Assembly: GCA_008711295.1 (NCBI GenBank)
Contig: VUYV01000068.1
Span: 1,316,638-1,380,637 of the forward strand
Direction of reading: 5' to 3'
Source: Anarhynchus alexandrinus
Lineage: Eukaryota; Chordata; Aves; Charadriiformes; Charadriidae
DNA length: 64,000 bases
The position numbers and the translations under genes are program-made. Below, piece after piece: positions 1-11,658 of the stretch; position 1 is the first letter of the stretch; every line of letters starts with the position of its first letter. Under the pieces are notes generated by a model. That model was not told the origin of the DNA. It searched no databases and saw nothing but the letters and a program-made list of their open reading frames with translations.

Positions 1-2878
1 ATGAACCTAGAGCCAATAGCTCAGGGGTAGTCATGTACATCTAGAGATATGTAGGTAAATTGCACCCACCATACCTGCACAGAGCTCCCTCCGTGGCAGT
101 CATTCCAGAGCAAGGGATCAGCCACATGAGTGAATTGAAGATGCAGGACTGAAGGGCACCACCTGAGCCATCCAGTCAGAGCCTCTCCAATTGCAGAAAG
201 GCATGCTGCAGATGCACAGTCCTGTGTGCTGCGGCTCATCTCACCCTGGAATGCCGCACGTTTCCAGGCTTCTCACAACAGCCTCCAGGTCTGTGCTAGA
301 AGACCAAGTGCCACAATAATTGTTCCACAGGAGGAGAACAGGAGAGATCAAGGGCTAAGTCCTCCCGGCTAGTAAGAGATTTGCTGGGTGACATTTGCAG
401 ATGCTTCCAGACCACGCACTATGCTGCAGAGGAAGACAAACAAAAACCAGCAGTCTCTGATGAGCTAATCTGGAAGAGGATTGCTTCCCCATGTTCCAAT
501 CTGGTGATTAGCACAACCCTGAGCATGTGAACAAGCGCAGACAGTTGATGGATGCCGATACCTCGAAGAGCACTGATGAACCTTGTGGCTTTCAGTGACC
601 ATGTTTACACCCTTAACTGATCCAACAGGAAGTAAAATACCCTATCTTAAATCCCTGTGAAAAAAAAGATTAAGGGGTTCAGGAAAAAGTGTATCATTCA
701 AAAATATCAGAAAAATGTCAGCCATGGGAGTATAACCTTAATTATTAAACTATAGTGGTCTAATTTTACTCCTATAATTTCCCATGTATACAACAAGAAG
801 ATCTCCAGTGGGGGGTTATTTCTTATTTTATAAACAAAGGCTGTGCTTTGTAATGTACTGCTGCCTGGCACAGTCTCTGATTGTATAAAAGGCAGATCTT
901 TAAACAATGTGCTGTGACCCCATCTGATCTGCAAGCTGGAGGATATATCGTCAATATAATTTGTGGCAGGATATTTGCATAGACATGGTGAAGTGGGTTG
1001 GAAACGCCTCTGAAATCACACAGGCAAAAAGGAAACAGTATTAGCTTAAATAAGTGAGGCTATCAGCTTAACAGATCCATGAATACATGTTTTTTCCAGA
1101 ATAGGAAATCACAGTTTGCAGGTACTTAAAGCCAGCTAAGAGAAGACACGCTGATTGTGATTTTCTGTCACTAACATTGGATCACACAGGGAACCAGTAA
1201 CTATGTACAGAGAGTTTCAGCTGTTGTTCATGGGTTTGCGTGTGGCGCCGTCACTCCATCGCTGTTATCCAAAGACTGTTCTTGGCCCCAGAGAAGGGGA
1301 GCTGCCATTCTGGAGTTGTCAGTAGGCGAGAGGTGGCATTCTGCAAACGACCGCTGCCATCACAAACAAAATTAATTGGTTCCTCCGCTGGTATTCTTGA
1401 AAGGAGCTACTAAAGGAATGGACATTGCCAGCACAGTTCAGGAGACCAAGCTAAATTATCATAATAGACCCTTCTGGCCAAAATACTCTGTGTGTCACTG
1501 AGAGGTACTCCCGGGGTCCAGATACATATTAGTATAATTTAGGGACCAAGTGCAGCTCATGATGTCAGTGAGTCTACCCATACTGTGGAAAAAAAATGTA
1601 CTTTGCCTTCTACAGCAGTAATTCCTGGCCACTTTCACGTATTCCATGCTTGCTTGAAGAAAATAAACTGTGCTGTACTGTACATAATAAAGGGCTTCTC
1701 TTCTTGAACAGTACTTATAGTCGTAACCTATGAAGAATACTAGGGAAGCTGAAAACATCAACTTTGCCCAGACAACCAAAAACTTTCCTTTATATTGTGC
1801 CAGTGGTTGCACTTTCTGGAGCCCTGACGCCGTAATGGGATGTGTGAAGGCTAGAGATAATGTAAAGCTCCAGATCTGGAATTGAAGCTTCCCCAGTGTG
1901 AGAAGTGTTGGTGTTGGTTATGCTCCATGTCTAGCCGCTTTTTAAGTTGCAGAAGATTTCCATTTCTAGTATAACACCCTGTAAAAAAAAAGTGCATGCA
2001 CCGACTTCTCTTGTTAAAATTCCTTTCAGTTTCTTAAGGTTTTTTTTCCTTTATTAGTTAGGAATGGTAGAGGTTGGTGGAGCTTTGTAAAGGACCTTTT
2101 GAATCATGCTGCAAATCCTGCCTGCTGGCTGATGGGGTGCCTCTCTGTGCTGGCGTACAGGCCTGTCAGAGCCCTGGAGGAGCTGTATGCACACGTGGGC
2201 ACCTGCTGTACGGGTTGTCTTGCAGGGATGGAGAACAGCTGAGAGATGAAAGAGCGAAAGGCAACAAAGTTCTGCCAGATGCAAAAAGTAAACGAGCAGA
2301 AGGAAACCCAAAACTATTCATTTTCACTGTCGCTTTCTTTGTTACTTCTCTGGACAAGTGTTATATCCAAGTTAACCACATTGCCCTTTTTTCTTGTCCT
2401 TGTCTGCGTGTGTATCCTTGCATTTATTGTTAGGTTTTGTCACGTTATCAGCTTCCAAGAGGGGTACGCCAAATCAGATGTTTCTGCTCAAAGCTGTAAG
2501 TCTCCAAGTAGGACAAGTGAGTTTGGTTTCTTCCCTAAAAGTTCAAAATGTCCTTGCTTGCTCCTAGGGTCCTCCACGGGCTGCTTTCTGGTTAAATTCA
2601 AGAGCTTGGTTCCGGAGTCTTTGCTCCATGAAGGAGATCAGGCTTCTTCCTTTGAGAGCTTACTCCTGACCTGAATGACAAAGAAACTGAAACAAGGGCA
2701 GGGTGAGGCTGGGGAAAGTTTGCTCACTGATGTAGCTCATTAGAGGACTTCACTGCCTTGCTGCTAAGCCTTTTGGTTCTGCCAAGTTTCTTGATGAGAG
2801 CTGCAGGAGTAACAATAGAAAACTAGGTCAGGAGTAGATCTTGTAAATCTACTCAAAGGGCCAAGAGCACAGTTTATG

Positions 2879-2923
2879 TAGAAGAAGAAGAAAAGAGAGA
2901 AAGGGAAAAAAAGAAAAAGGAAG
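2879..2923 (+). repeat. Polypurine (GA-rich) low-complexity tract
   Basis: About 45 bases of almost pure A and G, starting with repeated gaa triplets and passing into A-runs broken by single Gs. It is simple sequence of the kind common in introns and has no coding meaning in any frame. Confidence 0.8.
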
Positions 2924-5314
2924 ATTTTAGTGTGAAGAGAAGGAGAGGAAAGCCAGAAGTGTAGGTAGGACTTCGTGTGTCAACCATCATGTGCAATTAT
3001 ACACCTGATTACAGATCGCTTTCTTATAGCGTCTGAAAAATTCTTCAGTTTCTTCATCAGGGCTTTCATTAACACTTCTGAATCTCTTATTCTGCGAGAG
3101 CTGTTAGCAGTAAGGCCAGCCTCCCTGCCTGCAGGGATTTTAACTATACACCGGGTGAGCAGTGTGCTAGCCTGCTGTATACACATTTCAACTGTGTAGC
3201 TGCACCCCTACTGAGACCCAGGGAAAAGCAACAGGAGAAAAACAAGAGCTTTTGCAGGATGGACAGTTTCTTTTGAAATGTGGTAGGCATGTGATTTCTT
3301 TAAAGGGAGGAAAATCAATAGAAGGATTTTTTAGGTTGGAAAAAACACCACCCCCAGTGTTGTCTTTGGGAGTGAACTTTCAAAACACATCTCGGTTTGG
3401 GCAATACGCACTGCTTATCCAGCACACACACAGCATACACCTCGACTTTTTATTCAGCTGAACTTTTTGCCGTGCTGGCAAAATTTCTTACAAATAGCCA
3501 GTGTCATGAGTTTTTTCCATTTAGGCCTAAAATCCTAGGAGGTTTCTGTGACACACAGTTTAACTCCTGACACACTGAACCGTAATCTGATTTTGAGCAA
3601 AATCTGACTGTGGATCTTCCAGCACATCCATAATTCCAGCTAACTTCCAGCAAATACTGTATACATCTACTTTATATACGTATTTCTTCTACTTTTTTGT
3701 ATTAGAACCCTTGTTGGCTGTTAGGGTTTTTGCTGTTCATTTGTTTTTGAGTGCTTTTAACTTGTTTTTCACTTTTGTTTTCCTAGCAGTTAGATTACAA
3801 GTTTAAGAAAGCATGTTAATGTGATACACCGTTTCAGCTGAAGTAAAAGCCCTTTAGTATACTCATTTACTCAGAAAAAGTGGGACTGAGAGAGGAACAG
3901 GATTTATTCTTACCAGTGTCATCCCTTTGCATGGAAATTTCCCTTTAAAAATGATTTTGCATTTGGGACAGCTTCCTGTGGATCAGGCACCTTCTGTATT
4001 TGGTGGTACAAGCCAGCATATTTCCCCACCCTCAATCAAACTGAGGGCAGCACTGCCTGCTGGTTTTCGCCTATCAATAATTAATACCACATTTGATAGG
4101 CAATGAAGGCCTAAACAGAACAGAACAGAACAATGTCTTGCTTGCATCTATCAATGAGAGACTTTTTAATCTCTCTTCTGCAAATTCTCTCATTTTCCTT
4201 TTGAAAGTTGGAAACCACTCCCAAGAAAGCACAAACAGGAGACACTGAATTATCATAACACAGTTTTGAAGGAATGCCGTCAACTTAGACTACCGCATTT
4301 CTGCCTGAAAAGTTTTACCTCCTAGTGTTACGAGGACAGCATGAAACTTACTCAGAGTTTAGGAAGATGTATTTCTCCTTGGTTTTCACTTTTACTTCCT
4401 CCTCCTGACAGCGTTATTGTCCCTGCCTAGCCTCAGGGTTTCCCTGCAGCCCACCACTGAGCTCCCTGTCCTTGTACAATGAGGGCACAGCCCATTTTTA
4501 TACATACAGGTGCAGAACTCCAGTACGTGTGCAGGAGTCACAGGTGTACAGCAGTAAAGCTGTTTCGAAATTAGGGTTGGGTTTTTGTTTTGGTTTGTAG
4601 TTTATATGAAAATCTCGGTGGTTACTCTTTAGACAACCCTATATTTATCTGGAAAATAGGTCTGATGTGGATGGGGGTAGTTCTCACCCACAAATTCCCT
4701 TCTTCTGCAGCTGCATGCTACAGCGTGACCTGGAGGCCTCTGTAAAGGCACAGGTATACGAGGGAAGGAGCAAGGAAGTCGTACACTGAGGAGTAAGTAG
4801 CCCGCAGGGAGTGGTAGTGATGGGTAGGAGCTATTTATATTTTGGGCAGTCACCACAAAAGTCCACTGTGGAGTGGCCTGGGACCACTCCCTGTACTTGT
4901 TTCTGTTCTGGAAGGGTCCCCGGAGAGCAGCACGCCATGAGTGGCCTCACACACTTGGCAGAACTGACCAGCCTTGTGAAAATCTTCCTGCGTATTCTCA
5001 CTACTATGAGTGCCAAAATGCACGTTAACTATCCTGACACAATGTTCTCCGCTCAGGTGGAAGTTTGAAACACCAAATTTTTTTGCTTGGCCTTCATCTG
5101 GAGCTGTAGCATGGCTGCAAAGATGCTGTGTGCTGTTTCCAGATCGCTGGAGGTATCTGACCCACCTGCCAGGTGGCTTTTGTTTCTGTTTGCATGCCCT
5201 TGGTGTTGAGATGTTTGCGTGTTGTTGTTTGGTCCACTCTCAGCATTCCCATGGGCAGTGCTGGTACCTGAGCTGAGTCACGGCTTGGTAACAACTTGGT
5301 AACAACTGTCACTG

Positions 5315-5330
5315 GCTGAGGATCTGGCCC
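5315..5330 (+). repeat. Fragment of a dispersed ancient repeat motif (gctgaggatctggccc)
   Basis: The string gctgaggatctggccc resembles a phrase that recurs in reptile and bird genomes next to other ancient repeat remnants. Related phrases occur in this window at 29939-29952 (gagatcaggccct) and 36768-36786 (taagaattggaccc). The family is not named here because only a short core is preserved. Confidence 0.3.
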
Positions 5331-7349
5331 ATCACACGCTGCAGCGTCCTGCCAGAAAAAAAATTCAATAAATGAAATGCAGTATATAATCTGCACTTTA
5401 CAATGAAGGATTTAATTAATTTATCTCTTGGCATTTTAGGCTTGATTTTTTCGTGCTTTTCAAATCAAGTGTAATGCTTTCTGAGCTATATCAGACTCTT
5501 TTCCATTTTTGTTATGTTCATGTCTTTTCCTCACACCATCTTTCAATGGCTAGCATTTCCCAAGTGTTTTCTAAGGGAGCTGTATAATCTTTTGATTATA
5601 ATAAGTATATAATAGTTGATGCAGTTTTACATAATTTGCTATTTGTGGTGTACATTAACTTAATGTTCCTTATGAGTTACAAGTTTGTCCTTAATAATGA
5701 ATTATGTGCCTTACTGAATAGTTTTTCTTTCTCAGGGTGCTCAATACTGGGTTTTAGTTAAAGAAAACACTGACTGACCATTATCTTTCTCTCTCCCTTT
5801 TGTAATTATTATTATGCTTAATTTCTAGGTCATTTTCAACCAAAATTATGTGGCAGGCCAGTGAGGAGTTAAGACAGATAAAAAAGGACTGATAAACCAG
5901 TTACTATTTTGGGGACAGGCACAGAAATACTTGGAATGCTATCAAGCAGTTGTTATGGTCTTTTAACCCCTCTAAGCTGGGAGTTACTTGGGTAGAGGGA
6001 GAAAATGAGGCTACTTTTTTCCCCCGTAAGTCAGATGATGCATGTATATGGATTGCTTCCCGATGTGACTCAACTGTATGAGCAGAATAACAATGATCTT
6101 ACTGTGTTCTCACAGGAGTATTTCTCAAAGATTTCCTATATACCTGAATTTTGTCCCCCATCCCATTGCTCTGTCTTTTAATTAAATTTTACCCTGAATT
6201 GATTACATCTAGATTTTCCCATGGGGCTGTAGAAGTGAATTTACTTTTATTCTCCTATCTGTACAGCTTGTTGTTTAAATCTTTTCTCTCTCTGTCTCTT
6301 TTTTTTAAGAAGATTTGCTGATTGCAATTTGATTACCTGTTCAGCTTTTTACAAATTATGTTACTCTAATTGAAGCCTAGAAATAGAAATCCAATAAATG
6401 GCTTTAAGTTACCCTCAGAAATGTTTGATTTCATATTATTCTATTCTGTTCATCTCAAGATTCCGTGTTATAGTAGATGATACTTTTTAAGCCTCTGTAG
6501 AATATACTAAATTAAAAAGACCAACAAAGCAGAATGCTTGCATTTATTCATTAGCTCTCCTTAGAGACTGCAAATTTGGACAGATGCTGAGACTATTGCC
6601 ATTTTCTAAATGAGACAACTGTTATCTTGGTGGAAACCAGGACTTTTTAAGTAAGATTTTCAAAAGGCTCCGAAGGAGTTTAGAGGCATGAGTTTCATTC
6701 AAAGGCAGACTTACACCAGCCAGAGATTCCTCTTATATGGCAGGGAGGGGCACCTTATCAGAGGGAAAAGCAAATTGACTTTGTATATGTCTCTGAGTGA
6801 ATTTTGCTTGTGGGCAAATCTGGCTATCTGCAGCAGAAACGTGATATTCTTCAGCGCTTCAAGCTGTCCCAAATTCTCACTTCAGCATTAAGTTGTGCAT
6901 AAACACTTGTCTGTCTGGAAAGGCTTTTCTTCACAGCGTGCTTTCCCAATGCAGCGGTCCCAGCAGCCCTGTCCCCAGCAGAGTGTGTCCCACGTGTTTC
7001 GCACAGCGGCATTTCCATATTAACCGTGTGCTGTGGGACGCCATGGAGCTGGCTGCTCTCTGGCTGTTCGCCTTTCAGTCCCACGCTCCTCCGTCTTCTG
7101 ATGTATAGTACAGAAACCGCGTACTTCGCTGCAGCTTAACTGAATTACTCTTGTGTCACCCAGGCCCCGTAATGCCATAAAGGCTGGTTAACATACATAT
7201 GAAAGCCATGGCTCACCACTGCGCTTTCTGTGACACATGCTCTTGTCAAAGGCTTTCATCACACAAAACCATTAAAAAGTCGTGACCGCTACTGAAAAGA
7301 TCCCGAAACAGGACTAACAGGTAAAGAAATCAAGAAGTGGCCCCCCCTT

Positions 7350-7369
7350 GGGTTTGGGTTGGGGAGGGG
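7350..7369 (+). other. Putative G-quadruplex motif
   Basis: Four runs of at least three Gs are separated by loops of 3, 2 and 1 bases (ggg ttt ggg tt gggg a gggg), which fits the usual G3+N1-7 rule on the plus strand. It directly follows a run of seven Cs. No gene or promoter features are visible nearby, so its role is unknown. Confidence 0.6.
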
Positions 7370-8072
7370 AATCTCTTGATTTAGTTGCTTTTTATTTTCT
7401 GCACCCCCTCAGCGCACGGTGCTAAAGCAGTTAATGCCTCACTGGGTTCGTGCTGAAGGCCTCTTGCTGCTAAACACCTCCAATCAGTAGCTGATCATTT
7501 GGCTAGGAAGTCAAAGGCAAGACACATGTGATGCTGAAACCTCATCACCCCCTCCTCTGAGTGCTGCAAAGCTGCAGGAGGGGCACCCAATGGTGCCTTA
7601 GGGTATACAGTAAGCTATAGGGTGTGTGTTTGTCTTACGTGTGGTCAGCAGTTGTGTACAGAGAGTCTCTGTGGAAACCATCACGTCCCCCAGGATCAGA
7701 GATAGTGTACTACCCGTTGTGAAAATGGGATGATGACGACAACACTGCTAAAGCACACCGAAGGCCAATTTGCAGTACGTTGCTCGTATTGTTCGCTCGA
7801 GCAATTATTATAATCCGTTTGCCTGTAAATGTGCTTTCCGTTGTTGTATCATTAACCTTAACAATGTCAACCCCATATGCGGTTCCATTATATGACTTCA
7901 CAGGGTAAGAGCGCGGGACATGTCTCATACGGGGAAGAGTGTTCGCCGCCCAAGCTTTACTGATGCCTGAGGAGAACAGCGAGTACTGTGGATGGAGCCC
8001 GGCTGCAGAGAGGCGCTTGCTTTGCTGCAAAGGGAAATGGGGAGCCATGTAATCAGCTGCTGCCTGTGTGCT

Positions 8073-8091
8073 GGGGGTGGGGGTGGGGGGG
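8073..8091 (+). other. G-rich run, putative G-quadruplex
   Basis: The run is five Gs, T, five Gs, T, then seven Gs. Splitting the last run gives four G-tracts with one-base loops. It lies in a locally GC-rich stretch (about 7980-8190) with several CG dinucleotides, but no promoter or exon is evident there. Confidence 0.5.
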
Positions 8092-10509
8092 AGAATTTTC
8101 TGCCAGAGGTGTGAGTCCTGGTAAAAAGCCACATCCTCGGGGAGCGGTGGTGTCTGCAGGGCAGTATGGGCTGAGCGGCCGCAGGAGCATGTGGGAGATG
8201 CTTCTTTCCTCTCGTATTCAGCAGCATGGCTCCCAGTTAGTACCTGTGGAAGTGAGAGAGGAGACGAACTGTGTTTTCAAGGTTTTGTGCTTTTCAGAGT
8301 GCTGTGAATGCAAAGAGATTGTTTTGAGGCTATTAGCCACTTAAAACATACAACAGCAATAAAAAAATGCAGACCAGCAACCTCTGACTGTTCTCTTCTG
8401 CACAGAGGTCTGCTTACAGGACTCAGACTGTATATAGAGAGTCTTTACAATCAGCTAAAACGTAACGCAAAATATGACTTGTAAACATAACCTTTTTTCC
8501 TCTCACAGCTCACAATATAGCAATGAAGTGGGTATTTTTTTTTCACTGAAATAGGAAAAAGTTTAATACTGGTTCTCTTACCTGCAGATAAAACAGGTTG
8601 GTCATTTCTGGTGGAATTATCATCAAGAAGGTTTCTACGTAAAGATGGCTATTATTTACTCTATTCAAAATGTCTAAGTAGATTTAATAATACCTACTTA
8701 TCTAAAGGACTAGAGAACAACGGCCCTTTAAACAAAAGCTACATGATGCTGAGGGATTTAAGACATTACTGAGCAGATGTCTTTGGCTAGTAGTGTAAGA
8801 AAAGGGACTGAATTGCTCTCCAGAGTGCAGCAAGGCTGCTTTGCTCCCAGTGCCCAGCTCACGCTGCAGAAAATAGCGTCCTTTCGTCAACCACGCTCCG
8901 GCAGCCTCCGTTGAGCTGTGCAGTCTTGTGTTGCACCTCCAGCTTGGGGCTTGTCTGCAAGGGCCTGCTGGGGGATGACTGCGGTACTCGCAGTAGAGGC
9001 AGCTACTGGATATTTTGGGGCTTTCTTCATGCCTCTGTGGCCTTTCTTTCTTACAGCACCGATCTAGAGCTGGGAGAAGGGATCTCGGCCTGGTTTTCTG
9101 CTTGCTACGTTTTGGAGAGTGCCTCATCTCGCAGTGGCTGTCTGGACGATGCAGCTCGGAGGAGGATGCCCAGATTCATTCATGCAATGTGCTATGTTGG
9201 CCCTAATGGTCAGTGATAACTGACGGTCATTTTGGAGAGAAACATTCGGGTACTGTGAGAATGGACTGCAGGCAGAGCTCTGGGCACGATGCTGCCCAGT
9301 TTCCTACTTTCACCTCTGCCTCTAAGATGTTAATGATTTTTCTTGGGGCAGCTACATAATATTTCTGGTATATGGGAGATATACTTGACTTCCTGAAAAG
9401 GGTCGCAATAGGTCACCTATTCTACATGGACTCTGTTGAGAATCACTAGCCAAAAGCTGACTGTAGTCACAGCTTTTGGGAGATTTACGCTGGCTTTGGA
9501 CAAGCGTCAGAAGCCCAAAGAGGAACAAACTCAGGCTGTGGTGGGGGTTTGTTCTAAGGCCACTCCATGTCTGACACACACGGTCTGGTGTCTTTCTTGT
9601 GTTTGCTGCGTCCGAGCTGTTACTGTCCCAGTCATCCACCCCATTCCTTTGTCATAATTTGTCACCAGCAAATAAGTGGTAGTGGAGTAAAAAAAGGGAC
9701 CTGTAACCATGTGAGGTGCTAGTGTTGGTGTTTCAGTGCAAACTGCCCTTTGCTGATGGTTTACTGTGCAGGGTAGCAGGACAGGAGCTCATCTGCCCGC
9801 TGCCACCAGCTGGGGCGAGGGGACGCATGGCAGAGGACAGGGCTGAGGCAGTTTGCCCTGGTTTGGGGAAGACGCTGTCCTCTAGCCCAGACCTTGGCAT
9901 TAGTCTCAGCACAATTTCCATCTATCAGCACACTCTCTTCTATCCAAATACACTTGCAGGAATAAATGAAAAAGTTTTAATTGGCCTTTCAGCGGGTCAG
10001 TCACTTAGCATTATCATCAGGCAGTTGACCATGGGCATGTCTGCCAGTGACCCAAGGGAGGGCAGAGTCCTCTTTTTCTCTTTCTCATTTAGCTCCCTAC
10101 AGATGGCTGCTGCTGCTGCCGTGCCTGGGTGCTGCAGGGGTGCGGGTGATGCAGCTGGGTGCAGCGCGACCTGCGAGCAGGAGGACCGAGGGGCCTGGGC
10201 ATCCCCCTCTGCTTAAACCCTGCCTGATGAGCACTACTCTTGACCCCATGCTGTTTCTCTTATCAGCAGCAAAGGGATTATTGATGAGATTCTCGAGGCT
10301 GACTGGAAGACTGAGCTATATAGCTGCCATTGAAATTAATGACAGTTATATGGCCAAACCCACCAGCTGGCTGTGGGAAAGACGGCTTCTCCCTGTCTGT
10401 GCTTGTTTACTGGAGAGCACTGCTGTAAGAAGTGATGAAGTAGCAGAGGATGCAGTAGAATTCAGTTGCTGCAGAAGCTAAAGAGAATTAGATGCTCTTT
10501 TTTTTTTTT

Positions 10510-10510
10510 N
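10510..10510. other. Ambiguous base (N) at the end of a T-run
   Basis: A single N follows a run of about twelve Ts. It probably marks an unresolved homopolymer length rather than a scaffold gap, which would normally be a longer N-run. Confidence 0.9.
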
Positions 10511-11640
10511 CTCTCTGCCAAAGTCAACAGAGCTGTACCAATTTGCTCCAGCTCAGGATTTGGATCTTTCAGGCTGTATCAGAGTATCTACCATCTCCCT
10601 TTGCAGGCAGGTGAAACACTAATGAATATGGAACAAGATCTTGCAGTCCGGGGATTTTAATAAATAAATAAAAATATATTAACAAAAATCAATGCAGGGC
10701 CTTGCTCCTGTCAGCATTTGTTCTGTCATGTGTCCCCCCATCCCATTCCTTCTTTGTTCGCTGTGATTGCATCTGCATTGCTATGGTAACTAATGAATGA
10801 TTATTTAATTTGCCAATCTCTGCATGCAGCAGTTTAGTGTTTAAAATATTCCAGCACTGTCTGTCATACACATATGCACAAACACATACAGTCTGTCACA
10901 CAGGAAATACTATAGGTGCTTGATATTCTTATTTTAAGCTAAATCTGTTTACCTGTCTCTTCAAATGGGACATGAGAGCTTTATCTACTGTGACGATGGC
11001 CACAAGCTAAACAGTATGTGCAGATAAACATAATTGTGTCGTTGCATGTTTGCTGTGAGTATGTGTCAGCTGTCAGCCAGCACACCTGAAATGAAGGCAG
11101 CACCGTTCACATCCCAGAGGATTTCTGCCCAACTCCCGGGTCTTAAGAGTTATTGCGTGTTCACAGGAAGTTTTCAGAAGAAAAATGGTATTTCATGTTT
11201 GTAAGAGCCAGTCTAAAACTGTTATTTTGGAGGAGTAAAAGGGGAAGAACAACTCTCACTGGCTTTTCAAAGGGACCGTGGGCCTTCAGCCATCTGAAGT
11301 CTTTAAGAAAAGGATAAGTAATTGCTGCAGGAATGCTCGGGCAGCTACATGCTCTTCCTTGGGGCTGATGTTGGTGGGGACTGACTGGAAAAGGTAGATC
11401 AGCTCCTGCTTTCATCGTGTTTTCTCCCAGCTCTTTACCTATTTCAGTGCTTTGATAAGCTGGAGATTTTCAGGAGATCCCTAGACGCCCAGGTACATTT
11501 TTGCTTGGAGGGGACTCGGTTTTATTCTATCCTAAAGAATTGTGCAGCTGACTTTTTTAATCTGCAAAGGGAATACTTTCTCAGTAGAATATACTCCTGC
11601 TACAGGTGAAGCAGGTAGTTTTAATAAAGTTACTGGTTTC

Positions 11641-11658
11641 TTTTTTTTTTTTTTTTTT
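11641..11658. repeat. Poly(T) run of 18 bases
   Basis: Eighteen consecutive Ts. On the minus strand it is a poly(A) run, so it could be the tail of an old minus-strand retroposed sequence, but the adjacent sequence (11660 onwards) is not recognisable as a retrocopy. A chance homopolymer is equally possible. Confidence 0.75.

Larger units (their letters stand above)
1..7349. other. No recognisable gene; intron-like or intergenic DNA
   Basis: No open frame here matches a known family or shows convincing codon bias. The longest, 142 codons at 2246-2674 (+), has a serine/leucine-rich start and one hydrophobic segment, but it is preceded by stops and lacks good flanking splice sites, so chance is the simplest reading. 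Smaller items in this block are listed separately: a polypurine tract at 2879-2923 and an old-repeat motif at 5315-5330. A short direct repeat (acttggtaaca, twice) lies at about 5284-5308. Base composition is ordinary and CpG is depleted, as expected for bulk vertebrate DNA. Confidence 0.7.

Noticed and set aside
2246..2674. 142-codon plus-strand frame with a hydrophobic segment
   Set aside because: Serine/leucine-rich start comes from pyrimidine-rich DNA; no family motif, no Kozak or splice support, and other frames there are equally open.
7710..8132. 140-codon minus-strand frame ending in an isoleucine-rich part
   Set aside because: Its first codon is GTG, the N-terminal half is compositionally biased by the G-run on the other strand, and no motif was recognised.
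8702..9127. 141-codon minus-strand frame rich in cysteine, arginine and serine
   Set aside because: The spacing of cysteines fits no zinc-finger pattern and the composition follows local GC content; judged a chance opening.
9716..10216. 166-codon plus-strand frame, the longest after the CR1 frame
   Set aside because: It opens at a non-ATG codon, has low-complexity alanine/serine stretches and no recognised domain. Its codon use does not differ from neighbouring frames, and it overlaps another long frame at 10047-10481.
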